Source: Neolentinus lepideus HHB14362 ss-1 | Taxonomy: Eukaryota; Basidiomycota; Agaricomycetes; Gloeophyllales; Gloeophyllaceae | Assembly: GCA_001632425.1 (NCBI GenBank) | Contig: KV425586.1 | Span: 124,001 to 188,000, forward strand | DNA length: 64,000 nucleotides | Direction: 5' to 3' | Part shown: piece by piece, positions 21,798-32,010 of the stretch | How positions within the stretch are numbered: position 1 is the stretch's first letter | Layout: each line of letters starts with the position of its first letter | Position numbers and translations under genes: made by a program | Notes under the pieces: generated by a model | The model's database searches: none | What the model was told of the DNA's origin: nothing | What the model saw: only the letters and a program-made list of their open reading frames with translations

Positions 21798-23639
21798 AGG
21801 GAGGAAAACTTCATAGACATAATTATCCAGTTTACCGCTGGTCTTCCAACACGATGCCTTCTACCCACTCCAGCCTCTCTTGAAACCCCATACGCTCGCT
21901 TGCGAACTGAGCTGCGGCTCCGCCATCTGCAGCAATTGTTACAGATCCCAGACAACTACGAACTTGAAGATTTACCTCTGGATGACGATCATATTACCAT
22001 TCAACTTTTGAAGGATTGGACACGACAGGCCCAGAAGCAGTTTGACAAGGCTGTGACACAACGTGAGAGGTAACCTTTCAGGAGGACGTGATAATCTGAC
22101 GCTTCTTGGCAATTCCCCAGAGGTCTGCGGCCAGTGCGTGCCTATTTCCACTATACATCACTTGTTTTTCTGACGCGGACTCGCCAGGAAAGGCACGATA
22201 AGCTGGCATAATGCCATCGTAACGTTCCTTGAAAGGCTATGTATTTGCGGTCCGTGCCTTGCATTGGCCATTCAAATTATACCGTGCGAGCTGACTCATG
22301 CAACATTCTTCATCAGAGACGGAAAAAAGGTCATCGCTGCCATAAAGGAAGCGAAGGCAGGCAATGTCCAAAAGGCTATTGGGTATCTCGAGGATTCAGA
22401 CGCGGACATTCAGGAAATTGTCAGTATTAGTCCACTGACTATCACAGCTGGCTGACAGGTTGATTACAGGCCGCGTTCTGGGACTTCGATTATGTGACCA
22501 TCTGCGGTAAGTCGAGGAATATAATCTATTTCAGAGCAATCTCATATGTGATCTATTCCCTCAGATCTTTTTGAGGTTGGTGCAGTCCTGTTATCCATCC
22601 CTGTCCACAACTCATGTTCTCACTGGTAACCGCTGCTACCAGCATACTACTGATGGTCAAAAGTCCATCGTCGGACCATTCTGTGGTGCCTTCTCAAGCA
22701 AGGATAAGAACAAGCCATTCACCGGAATTGCTTTCAAAGTACGTCTTATCGCAATAATCAGGAAAACATGAAAGTTCACACTGACTTGCGTATCCTACAG
22801 GGCACCACCACCCAAAAGGAGTGGAACACCAATATCGATCGGGATCCCAAGGTGACGGGAGATGACAAGATTCTTTGGAACACCAACGTATCGAAGGGCA
22901 TCTTCAACGCTCTGTTCGGGACGTACGGAGACTCGGGAGTACCTATGGGTGAGTTCAAGTAGTCTTTACACGATCTTATCTGACGGAACCTCAGACCATA
23001 TCATGGAGTTCATCGAGAAGAGCGCCTCGCATAAAGGCTCCACACGACTTGTTCCACACTCCACAGTAAGTTCCGATTGTAACCTACGTACACAATTATT
23101 AATCCTCTTCATCAGGGGCACTCTCTGGGTGCATCTTACGCTACACTCTGCTACAGCCAGTTACTTCTCTATTACTCCACAAATCCAGTGGAGTGGACTC
23201 TTGGTGACATGTACAACTATGGCAGTCCTCGCATCGGAGAAGACAGTTTCGCCGCGCGACTGCGAACGGCTGTCAGAAATGCTCCCGGCTCTACATGGCG
23301 CATCGTCAATGCGAATGACTCCGTCACTTCTGTACCCCCGGTTCCAAAGCATCTCTACGTGTTCGAGCCGCTCGAAGATGACCCGCGGATCTACATTCAC
23401 GTTGACACGGCGTATCATATTTCGACCAGTACTGCTCCTGTACTGATGGATAGTGAGATTGGTCGAAATCCAGGTCCTGCTCCCAAAACAGTGGAATATC
23501 TCCAGGATGTGCAACACCAGAAAGATCATAGTGAGCTATTCTGATACATATGTCTACGCGGTGTACTGAGCATGGTGCCCTAGAACAGAGCCAGTACTGG
23601 GAAGCTTTGCGTGTTGCGAACGGTATCACCGGTGCTTAA
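21798..23639 (+). CDS. Class 3 lipase (alpha/beta hydrolase), 5' end unresolved
   Basis: Triacylglycerol-lipase-like hydrolase. The nucleophile elbow is GHSLGAS (Ser codon near 23122), followed by YNYGSPRIGEDSF, the acid-residue region NANDSVTSVPP, and a candidate catalytic His in IHVDTAYHIS or QKDH. The N-terminal half has TELRLRHLQQLLQIP, ELEDLPLDDDHI, DGKKVIAAIKEAKAGN, KSIVGPFCGAF and FTGIAFKGTT, the typical Agaricomycete order. Supported exons: 21798-22069, 22188-22419, 22470-22506, 22565-22575 (11 nt), 22643-22738, 22801-22948, 22995-23065, 23116-23530, 23584-23639; all junction phases agree. No start ATG is found: an in-frame TGA lies at 21795-21797 just before REENFIDII, so a first exon is missing, unrecognised, or was removed by the adjoining tandem repeat. 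Present only in the left arm. Confidence 0.75.
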
Positions 23640-23929
23640 TCCTCGACTGGAATCCAAGAGAGGACTGGGCACAGTGATTGGCTTCGCAGCTGTCCAAATT
23701 GATTTATTCTATCCTGATCTTCTTGATATCAGAATATGTTAGTCATGAATGAAATACACGAATGTCAATCGAAGGGATTCTACGCATTGTTATATTGGGT
23801 GGAAGATCCAAACGAACAATTGAAGACCTGCAATCTTGTGCGCTATCCCATACATATGAGAGCACATGAGTCGAGTTTCCACTCAGCCACGGCAAATTAA
23901 GCAATTATCTACGCCAGAAGTTGCATAAA

Positions 23930-24120
23930 GGTTCAGACCCTTTAATGTGCCGAATCACTTTTGATACAACACAAATCCATTGTAAACAGTGAGATTATTG
24001 ATACATTGTGCCACGGCCTGATGCGTTAATGATTCTTCGTGGCCATTCCCCACATGAAGATGGGCTCATTCGCCTTTCAGCTGAAGCCAGTTCCAGCTTC
24101 CTCAGCCTTGGGACCCTAAA
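23930..24120 (-). pseudogene. C-terminal fragment of a type A F-box gene
   Basis: Read on the minus strand, this segment contains QCINNLTVYNGFVLYQK, nearly the type A C-terminal block (RINNLTIYNGFEFYQKDF), preceded by a shifted reading of the segment that in A is FPKLESVLLDGVRF. The C-terminal end after YQK is lost. It lies just downstream of the lipase and about 2 kb from the complete A gene, in the same orientation, so it looks like debris from an extra A copy. Confidence 0.6.
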
Positions 24121-25180
24121 CCGCATTAGCAAGCACCCCTCATCCTCCATTGCAGAACCCTACCACCCCTGACCCTCGCCGCTTTAGTGGAGGTGGATAT
24201 AACATGTGTTGTACAATATTTTGTGGAGCAATCAGCACAGGAAGAATGACGGTTTCTGTTAGAAGAGAAGAGCTGCCTCTTACGGATGGCGTAGACGTTA
24301 CTGGAGAATCCGCAGTTGAAGCGTCGACGAAGTCCAACCCATACTGCAGCTCCTGTAATGCGTCCACAATCGGCAATCGTAACATGGCGAATCGCAGTTG
24401 GCAGCTGTCTTGCCTCTAGCAGTAGCATATGGAAGCATTGCGCATCTCACCGAAGGGACCTGTGGCATAATCATTGGAAGGGCGTCGGATTGTATACTCA
24501 CCATGAGGGCCAACTGAACGTGTCCCACTGATCCGGCACGTGAAGGTGCTTTGGGAAGGAGCTTCAGGTTGCTTTCGGGCAGATGTATTAGGGGCGAGGC
24601 CCCCATGATCAAGTTGGCGAGCAAAGGCGGAGAAAATAGTACTCAAACAGTGGATGCTCACGTGTGTTAGCACAGGGATAGTATGACCTTGGCTTCTGTC
24701 AAGGTATAGAATCTAACGGAGCCTGTGGCATAATGGATTGTCTCCGTAGTGCTCTAGAAGTTATGTCCGGGGGACGCTTTAGAATGACGATGTATGAAAC
24801 GAGCGCATCGTCGAATCAGATGGTGGGATCGGTAGACCGCAGAGCATAGTTACGTCACAAGAACTGATAAAGTTAGGCATTCTGTGAAGGATCAGTACAC
24901 GGAACGGAACACCTTGGAGAGATTAAGACCTTGTCTAGTCATCGCAATCATCTGGTAGCATCGCCTCTGCTATGTATCAATTACAATCAAAGCTGCCATG
25001 CCACGTTTACTGCTAACTCTATCACTCCGCACGGCTTGAACAAAGGAATCGATAGTGCTCGGTATTGCCTGGATATGTCGTGCGTTATGATCGCACATGT
25101 GACGAGATACGCGAAAGGGGCGGGGGACTAACAGAAGTGGCCTAGCACATCCCAGATAGACGTCGACGATGGAATTTCAT
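24121..25180. other. Conserved debris between the A fragment and the ERFTRN block
   Basis: No working gene is recognised. Around 24300-24450 the minus strand aligns with right-arm plus-strand sequence at 46000-46180 (blocks such as GATGCGCAAT, GGCTGCAGTATGG-like and TGCCGATTGTGGACG-like), but the best reading frame changes between copies, so any protein has decayed. The rest (24450-25180) shows only short open frames. Confidence 0.35.
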
Positions 25181-25195
25181 TCCTACAGACCGTAG

Positions 25196-25600
25196 GTGGA
25201 GAACAATGGACGGTGGCTAAGCATGTCAGGTCCAGAGCACGCTGATGAGTATGATAGGCGCATCCTGACGGGGAGTGATCCATTTAGCCATTCAGACGAT
25301 GCTGATCTGACGCATGAAAATGATGGGCCAAGAGCCAGTAACGTCCTATTGCGTAGGACAAAGAGGTTCGGCGCAGGAACCGCGGCGGCCAACTTCTGGC
25401 AGAAAAGGTCGTGCTTGAAGCGTGGACGTGGACAGGAGCAATATGAGGAGAGTGCGGTACAGAGATTTTGAGTGTCGCGCCGCTCTTGACTCCTTGGAAC
25501 GCTTCACCAGGAATGTCGGAACCTTGAACATGAATAATGCAGAGCCTCGTGTTCCAAGAACAACAGGGTCTGCAAAACCTGGTGATTCCTATTTTAGAAG
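25196..25600 (+). pseudogene. Decayed unknown gene with conserved ERFTRN segment (left)
   Basis: Not recognised. Two segments keep reading-frame similarity with the right arm (44929-45319, minus). The first is ADEYDRR...SDPF then VLLRRTK; the second, about 40 codons long without indels, is ALDSLERFTRN...MNNAEPRVPRTT...AKPG (right: ALDFSERFTRN...MNNAAPRIPRTT...AKPG). The frames joining them are broken differently in each arm. The second block ends at a possible GT donor in both copies, so it may be an old exon. No catalytic motif is visible. Confidence 0.4.
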
Positions 25601-26027
25601 ACCTCTCCTGAGGAAGGAGTCCACTGCCAGCCACCGACAGCGAACTTTGTGGCTGCGGCTATCGTGGCTGCGACATTTATCGGGAGATGCCGTGCTGCTG
25701 TAAAGCCACACGCAATCGACTCACACGCATCCTCTTGCTGCGTTTGCCGTTTGCCGCTTCACCTGTCGCTCTAACAAGAAGTGCTATTGCGTTCCGATAA
25801 CGTGTCGTCGTTCCCGAGGATGAAAGAGATGACTTTCTAGAGGCTTAGAAAGGCATTCAAAGCGAGGTGGCGAGTACAAGTGAGAGTCTTCCGCCTACTA
25901 ATTTCCTGGCCAGATGTCCGATGCACCTGATTATTATTCAAACCCATTCTCCTCCATCAGCACGCCACCCTCGCATCCTAGAATAAGTTAAGGACCGACC
26001 ATTTGACCGTCTGGTGTTGCAGTCCTT

Positions 26028-27524
26028 CTATCTTTTGCGCTCGATCATGTCCCACTTGACTGATAAGTTCAAGCTCGTCAGTGCATCGAAATCCTTCTGG
26101 TAGAACTCAAATCCGTTGTAAATGGTAAGATTATTGATTCGTTGCGCCATATCGTGACGCATCAATGATCTTTTTAGACCGTGCCAGAAGCCCCATTTAT
26201 TCCCCTTCCCTGGAGGTCGGAATCTGACGCCATCCAGGAGGACTGACTCTAGCTTGGGGAAGATCAGACCGTAGGTTTTGCCACCTTGATGATAGTCGAG
26301 ACCGTTACGCAGCGCATTTGCGCCGTGACCCTGAAGATGCAGCACACGCACATGTGGCATCTGTCTGCAGAGTGCGCTCCACTCCCGAGCTACATCCTTC
26401 TTCTCACCACTGTACCCCTGCGCATCAGGAATGACAAGTTTTTCGACTTTCCTAAGTGTGTGATTCAGGATAGGGGATAGCATCGCCATGGCCCTAGCCT
26501 GCTTCTCGACACACAGGCTGAGGTCGATTCCTCGCTGCGCTCGGATGATCGGTGTGTCTCCTTCTGTGAGGACGACATCGATGCCCTTTGGAGATGGGGC
26601 ATAGATCCGGGCGTTGCGCAGGTTGCAATTGTCGGCCACAGAGGTGAGCACCTGGCGTATATGCAGTAGGATTTGCTGAAGATCGTCATCGTCCTCAGAT
26701 GACATAGTGATTGCCAAGTAATGAAGAGCTGGAGCATGGACAAACGCGAGGTACTCGACGTCGACTGGGTTGCCGATCAAGCCGCTGACCGACTGAAGGT
26801 TAGGCAGACTGACGTTGGCTACGCGCTCCCTCCGGATTGCATGCATGTCGCACTGGATGCTCAGTACACGCAGCTTAGGCATCCTACGAAGGGCGCGTAG
26901 GAACGCGGCAGTAGGGATTAATGTGTTCCCCTTCAATATGACTTCCTCCAGGTCACCCTTCAAGACAGGCTCGATCGCCTTCCAGCTGAAGCCTCTCAGC
27001 TCGAGCTGCCTTAGTTTTTGGGCCTCGAAGCGCGCGAGCAAGCGTCCTTCGTCCTCCGTGCGTAGGTGACCACCCTTGACTCGTGTCACCTTCAATACCT
27101 CTAGGTTGGCCATGTCTGTCGAGTCGTTCCAAAGCCGGAGAGCCGCTCTCGATATGGCGATGTCTAGTGATCGAATCCGTCCAGACACATGCTGGAATCT
27201 CTGGATATGGTACTGCGTTACTAATTGCCGTGCGTCGGCTAGTGTTCCTGTAACGGAGAGTTGTGCCTTTTGGCTGCGCTCTAGGATGGTATCTGTGGCA
27301 TCCGGATCTGAAGTAATCACTATGGTGTTCCAGAACCAGCTCGAGTTGTCTCCACCCAAAATATTCGCCCATTGCCGACAGACCAACATCAACTTCGTCC
27401 ACTCATAAGGCCGAGAAGGGTGTAGTGGTGGTGCGTAGGAGTTGTCGATGGGTAAGCAGGAGGTGATGTATGCTTTGAACATCTGGGAGATTATCTCCTT
27501 GGGGAGGGTATTGATGTGAACCAT
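26028..27524 (-). CDS. F-box/LRR-like protein, type A (left copy)
   Basis: 498-residue single-exon protein, probable SCF substrate receptor. The F-box at residues about 5-65 starts LPKEIISQMFKAYI and carries an insertion before WTKLMLVCRQWANIL and FWNTIVI. Then follow leucine-rich sequence (LEVLKVTRVKGGHL, LRQLELRGFSW, MPKLRVLSIQCD), the central segment ARIYAPSPKGIDVVL and GIDLSLCVEKQARAM, the motif IPDAQGYSGEKKDVAREW, and the C-terminal module FPKLESVLLDGVRF, INNLTIYNGFEFYQKDFDAL, VKWDMIERK. I use the ATG at 27522-27524; upstream the frame is open only from a GTG. It is much closer to its mirror copy (43000-44496) than B or D are to theirs. No introns were seen. Confidence 0.88.
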   Translation of the reverse strand: MVHINTLPKEIISQMFKAYITSCLPIDNSYAPPLHPSRPYEWTKLMLVCRQWANILGGDNSSWFWNTIVITSDPDATDTILERSQKAQLSVTGTLADARQLVTQYHIQRFQHVSGRIRSLDIAISRAALRLWNDSTDMANLEVLKVTRVKGGHLRTEDEGRLLARFEAQKLRQLELRGFSWKAIEPVLKGDLEEVILKGNTLIPTAAFLRALRRMPKLRVLSIQCDMHAIRRERVANVSLPNLQSVSGLIGNPVDVEYLAFVHAPALHYLAITMSSEDDDDLQQILLHIRQVLTSVADNCNLRNARIYAPSPKGIDVVLTEGDTPIIRAQRGIDLSLCVEKQARAMAMLSPILNHTLRKVEKLVIPDAQGYSGEKKDVAREWSALCRQMPHVRVLHLQGHGANALRNGLDYHQGGKTYGLIFPKLESVLLDGVRFRPPGKGNKWGFWHGLKRSLMRHDMAQRINNLTIYNGFEFYQKDFDALTSLNLSVKWDMIERKR

Positions 27525-28149
27525 CGTGTGATAGTCTATACGCGGAATATTCGTGGAATTGGCTGGTGGAAGGTCGGGTGGCACGTAAATTAGATGTGGC
27601 ACAAAGAAACACAGAGGGGATCTCTTACGAGTTGGTAAGTCTGTTGGGTACGGAAGTCACGGGAGCGTTATGTTATTGTCGTGGTGTGCAGACGATGGAA
27701 GATGTGATGGATGGTTGTAGCAGAAGAAAAGCCCTGAGCTATGTCGAGCGGATGGTTCTGAAGTCCAGATCTATTTGCTTGATTTCGCTTCCCACGCCAT
27801 TCCCTGTGATCGCGGCTACAAGTCCAGCTTGCCAATCAGTTTTCAGACTCGCAAGGACATAGGTACCCACCTAATTTGATATTTGAGTCCACTTACACGC
27901 GTCTGTTGGCTTTAACCCAGGTTCTGTGTCCTGAGATCTACATCGTTCGGACTGTGACCGTCAAGAGCATCTTCTTCGAGGACAAGGTTCCTGACGCTCT
28001 ATGCAGTTTCTGCTCAGCTGTCGATGTCACTTCTCTCAAAGTGCACCACGCCGGGATCATTAAGGCCCGTTACGTGTTTCTTCGATTGAAGACACTGATA
28101 GGACCTTAACAGGAGATCCGATGCGTCTCCTTCGCGGTAGGCGAGGACA
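27525..28149. other. Near-identical upstream region of F-box A (left)
   Basis: From 27525 to about 27860 this is almost identical to right-arm 42664-42999: the overlapping 98-codon plus-strand frame at 27566-27862 differs at a single residue. Beyond ~27870 the arms diverge. In 27900-27990 a frame reading PEIYIVRT...VKSIFFED is kept in the right arm (PEIYIVRT...VNSIFFED, minus strand 42500-42610) and may be an old exon. Promoter function for A is likely; I do not claim a gene. Confidence 0.4.
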
Positions 28150-28480
28150 TTTTATAGTGCCTCACGATGGCCAGATCCAACCCGCGCGGTCAAGACTATA
28201 TTCTGAGTTGGCGTCATAGATGAGACGGACGTACACGGAAGAGATTGTTGTCTACAGATGCCTTCTGGAGATAGAAATTGGTGTATGAATACCTCCACTG
28301 ACATTCCACTCCTGATACGCATCTCGAGGCTCTGTAAAATTGGTGCGTTGACCATGTTCTTCCTCGTATCATCATTCATGACGATTGTACAAAGATTCAG
28401 CCTGGCAGGCGATGTAAGCGTCGAATACCGCGCAAAGCATGAAGAAGAAGAGGAATCCACAGCGCGAACTAGGAGGTTCA
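28150..28480 (-). pseudogene. F-box fragment of type D/E (left)
   Basis: Minus-strand reading LNLCTIVMNDDTRKNM, PILQSLEMRIRSGMSVEVF aligns to the middle of F-box E (LTLCATVMDDSTRHEV, LLQRLEMPIRSRVSVGVF). No F-box or C-terminal module remains. Compared with the right copy (41900-42190), the left has lost about 475 bases just upstream of this segment. Dead. Confidence 0.6.
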
Positions 28481-29225
28481 AGGCGGGCTTTTCCGGGGTG
28501 CCTGATGATACAGAGAAGTGTATGTACTCCTCATCCGTTATATATGCTGAGAATTACTTTATCAGATCCGCGACATCGAAATGTCCCAAAATAGTGGTAC
28601 GGTACCTTCATACAATCTTCTGCAAACCAGCTAGCTTATGCAAATTCGGCCGTTGTGATGAGGTGGAAGGAAGAGACGATTGATCCGACAAGATACAACG
28701 ACTTCTTGTATTCATACAGAACCTGCGTAGCTCCTATGCCACAGAACATGGAGCCTAAAGTTTCGAATCCACAAGCCATGTACAGTAATTGCCGAGCGAC
28801 TCGGGGGCAAGAAATTGCACCAGTGAATGAATCCAAAAGACTCTATTTCTCTGGACAAAAAACGAACGATGTTTGCCGGTCATCGATACGTTGCAAGCAT
28901 GATTCTAGACGAGCTAGCACCCATCATCGACCGCAGCTATGTTCCGATCATTGACACTGCAAGTAGGAAGAGATGGACATATAGGTAAAGGCTATCCGAA
29001 TAGCAAAGGCCACCGATACACTGACAGTTGTCTCATAACACTATCCTCATCCGCAGAGACAATGAAGATGATTTCCAGAAGCGCGCGTGATGCATTAAGA
29101 AGTCGTCATCAAGGTCTCTCGGTTGATCTCCTTCAGAATCGCCTAGAAGCTTCGTTCAAAATCCTCGCAACGAGATGAACCTATTCAACACGAGATACCC
29201 ACCGGTGATTCATGCAATTTCCATG
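28481..29225. other. Debris region of the left arm
   Basis: It aligns with right-arm 40740-41500 in mirror orientation. One frame pair (minus 28636-28836; plus 41125-41394) keeps FETLGSMFCGIGATQVLYEY against FRTIGFTFCGMGTTQALYKY, which faintly resembles a transmembrane helix of fungal DUF6533-type membrane proteins; this is only a guess. Stops and shifts break both copies. Confidence 0.35.
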
Positions 29226-29231
29226 ACTTCC

Positions 29232-29425
29232 TGACCCTCCAGGCGGTGGATGTGGTCACTCATCCTGTACATCTGGTTCGACTTGTGCGTCGCGCCAGAC
29301 CAAACAGTGAAGTGGCCAGTTGTGATAGTCACACCTCCATGTCCGTTCTCTTCCACTATCACGACTTCCGCCTGTTGGATCAGGCTGAGAGACAGTTAAT
29401 CCGAAGTGAAGGTCTGTCCTGGTGC
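29232..29425 (-). pseudogene. Unknown conserved ORF, left copy with nonsense mutation
   Basis: Minus-strand reading GQTFTSD, stop, LSLSLIQQAEVVIVEENGHGG, VTITTGHFTVWSGATH. The right arm has the same reading with CCA (Pro) in place of the TAA stop and stays open (40377-40718). The protein is not recognised. The remaining ~330 bases up to 29760 align with right-arm 40130-40370 but show no convincing frame. Confidence 0.5.
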
Positions 29426-30060
29426 CTGTTTATGCATCCTTGCCTGCCTCAATACTAAATCGAGGTACCAGAAGGAAATATCTGTCACACTACACAACGA
29501 CCCGCAAGGTCAACCGCGCAGGAAAGTCCCGTGGCCAGTTTTCAGTATGAGAGAAGGCTCGGCCGATGTGTGGGGCCTTACCGAGACATCGAACGGCTGT
29601 AGCGACCTCCTACGCCATAAGTATCATGATGTGTTGAATAGCCAGGTAAGCGTTCATGAATCATGCGGAGTACCCACTGCTATGATTCTGAGTGACTCGA
29701 CCGGTACTGTCGTCGAGGCGCCCATAATATTCGGACCAGAGGCCTTAACCCACTAGTGACAGGGTGAGGGTCTTGTCGGTATCATTCAGGACTGAGAAGA
29801 GCGATTGCATGTCTGCTAAGTATCTAGAACTTGGAGAGCAACGACGCTATGGGTGCGGTGCACACACCGTATAGTGGAGGATAGAGTTGCGTCGGAGCAC
29901 GAATGCAGACTGCGCATTGCAGTGCAGATTGTATTGATAACGACCTGCACCGCGTCCGAGTGCATTTATCCTGGAATCTCAATCGCAGCCTCGTATTCTC
30001 AACGCAAATTGTGGAAATACTTATGAGCGTAGAAAGATGAAGCACGCGAGGGATACTCAG

Positions 30061-31289
30061 ACGATACTTCCAAGTTGAGAACTCAAACTAGTGAAGACTC
30101 CTCGCATGCAGTGGCCACTCTGTCAGGTTGATCTCCACGTATGAGAGATTCCATATAAGACAGTTGCTTGTCTACTAAGTCGTATTTAGGAGGCGCCGTA
30201 CCAAGCCTAATGAGATATTTGGTAGTGTCCGCAGCCGTAACAGCGATACCGCTTCCCTAAGGCTTGTGAGTAACGTTAACCTACAACTTCAGCTCCAAAA
30301 CGTTCTCGATCCGGCCCGGGCCGGGAGCGCATTGCAAAGCCCTATCCTGACAGCATCATGCTTAGGATCTGTAAGTTGGCGGTGAAAGATGAAGATCAAG
30401 CAAGGTTCGTCATCGTCACCCTTAGGTTTCCTTCAGACCTCTCCGCATCTGCAGGATGTGCCCTTCTGACTAAAGTCTAAGAAGTCCAGGTCCAGTCCAC
30501 GCACCCACTTAAGGTGCTCTCAGTACCAGTCTAAGTTTCTTGTATCTCATCTCTTCATGAATCATCGCGGACTCGATTCGCGCCATGTTGTCGACGACAG
30601 GCATGACTACCGCGTTCGCGAGCCAGTGTCATCTTTCGCCAGTATCGAGAACCGTGAGTGTAATTAACACACGCGCTTGTTGGTGTGTAATTTTCTAGCA
30701 TGTGGTTGGTGGGGTCGATAATTCCACACAGCATGCCGGTTGTCCAGCCTCTTCCTTCTTATGGCTCATCGGTTATCCTGGATGTATTGACATTCGTGAA
30801 TCGCTCGCGAGGTAAGTTATTAATTTGGGAAGACGTTGCAGGGATCTCCACAAAGCTAAAGTACGGTGTTTCTGGTGAACGAAGAGATGGCACTCCGTTA
30901 TAGGGGATTGCATCCCATTGCAATGGAGCTGCTCACCAGATGACGTTGTCTTCATCAAAGCTGTGGTGCAGAACTTAAGGGTATGGATGCAACCTCAAGA
31001 GCAGAGCGGTAGCTGGGATCATATTTTCGCGCTAACCATCTTGTCGCGTGCGGCCGGACGCCTTTTGCGCCCTACCCCGGCCTAGGTCTGGTATGGTACC
31101 AGATGTACACACTCTTAAGCTTTAAGTATCATTTTAGTAAGCGGCCGATCGCACTTAACCTACGCCGTGAGTAGTTCGTCTAGTCAAAGTGACACGTTCT
31201 CAGATGTGTGTATGTATCTCCGTTGGCTGCCGGAATTATCATTACTCCAGGGTCCTTGTTTTCTTTAGGAAGAGCGGTCGCCATGTTTG
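30061..31289. other. Spacer, inner-left unrecognised sequence
   Basis: Unique to the spacer. No recognised gene. A weak two-exon possibility exists near 30583-30903 (an ATG followed by a GTGAGT...CTAG intron of about 40-50 nt, then IPHSMPVVQPLPSYGSS and LLIWEDVAGI), but I could not connect it to a family. Confidence 0.3.
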
Positions 31290-32010
31290 AATGTTGACGG
31301 TGCTGGTGAGAGCGCGTGTTCCGCTCGAGTCGAGCATTTGACTACCGGTTCAAATGAGATGGCGGTTCCTCAAAGTTAACGTTCAGACTCTGACCTAGCC
31401 CGACCCCGACGTCGCACAACCTTTCTGTAGGTGCGTAATGTCATCGTTGATATCAAGGAAGCTCACAATGGTGACGGTGCTGACGAGAGCACGTATTCCG
31501 GTCGAGTCGAGCATTTGGCCGCCGGTCTGACGCTCGAATGAAGTGGCGGTTCCTCAAAGTTAACATTCAAACCGCCCGACCCCGACGTCGCACCGTCGTC
31601 ATTCCTATCAAGGAAGCTCACATACGCGTCCATTCAGTGCGACGTCAAGCTCTGTGTCTCGTATACGGGCAGCTCTGCATTCCAAAGGGCGTGTTATGCC
31701 TGCCTGTGTATCTAGCGGCGTCTATCACCCCCCGACTGACCTGGCGAGCACTGCCTCTCGTTGGACATCGCACAACCTTTTTGTAAGTGCGTAATGTCGT
31801 CATTCCTATCCAGGAAGCTCGCATGTGCGTCCATTCAGTACGATTTCAAGCTTTTGTTTCGTATACAGGGAAAGTACCTCCGCGGGTCTGCGCTCCAAAG
31901 AGCTTGTTACGCCTGCCTGTGCATCCAGAGCGCTACTAGCGGCGCCTATCATCCGTCGACTGCTCTGGCCGTTAATTAAAGAGCACTGCCCCTCGTTACG
32001 CGCTCGATGG
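31290..32010. repeat. Degenerate tandem repeats in the spacer
   Basis: Two families of overlapping direct repeats. Family 1 (about 31293 and 31470): GACGGTGCTG.CGAGAGC, GTCGAGTCGAGCATTTG, GGCGGTTCCTCAAAGTTAAC. Family 2 (about 31610 and 31810): AGGAAGCTC.CAT, CGTCCATTCAGT, TTTCGTATAC or CTCGTATAC, TTACGCCTGCCTGTG or TTATGCCTGCCTGTG. GTCGCACAACCTTTCTGTA or ATCGCACAACCTTTTTGTA links the units. Unit lengths are roughly 180-200 bases. Not seen elsewhere in the window; no coding role. Confidence 0.6.

Larger units (their letters stand above)
3044..30060. repeat. Left arm of a large degenerate inverted duplication
   Basis: Every recognised protein-coding unit here except the lipase has a mirror-orientation counterpart in 39830-64000 (A, DUF3292, B, C, D, epimerase, E-type, plus several remnants). 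The inner edge is sharp by eye: about 30050 (GATGAAGCACGCGAGGGAT) pairs with about 39835, after which no similarity is seen. The outer edge is not fixed; 3044 is only where the outermost shared gene starts. Identity varies along the arm, highest around F-box A. Confidence 0.85.

Noticed and set aside
22121..22133. A 13-nt micro-exon in the lipase
   Set aside because: Including it breaks the reading phase of the next exon; a single 118-nt intron (22070-22187) keeps the frame.
27566..27862. 98-codon frame opposite F-box A, almost identical in both arms
   Set aside because: The whole block including noncoding bases is near-identical between arms, so conservation of this frame says nothing about coding; no family match.
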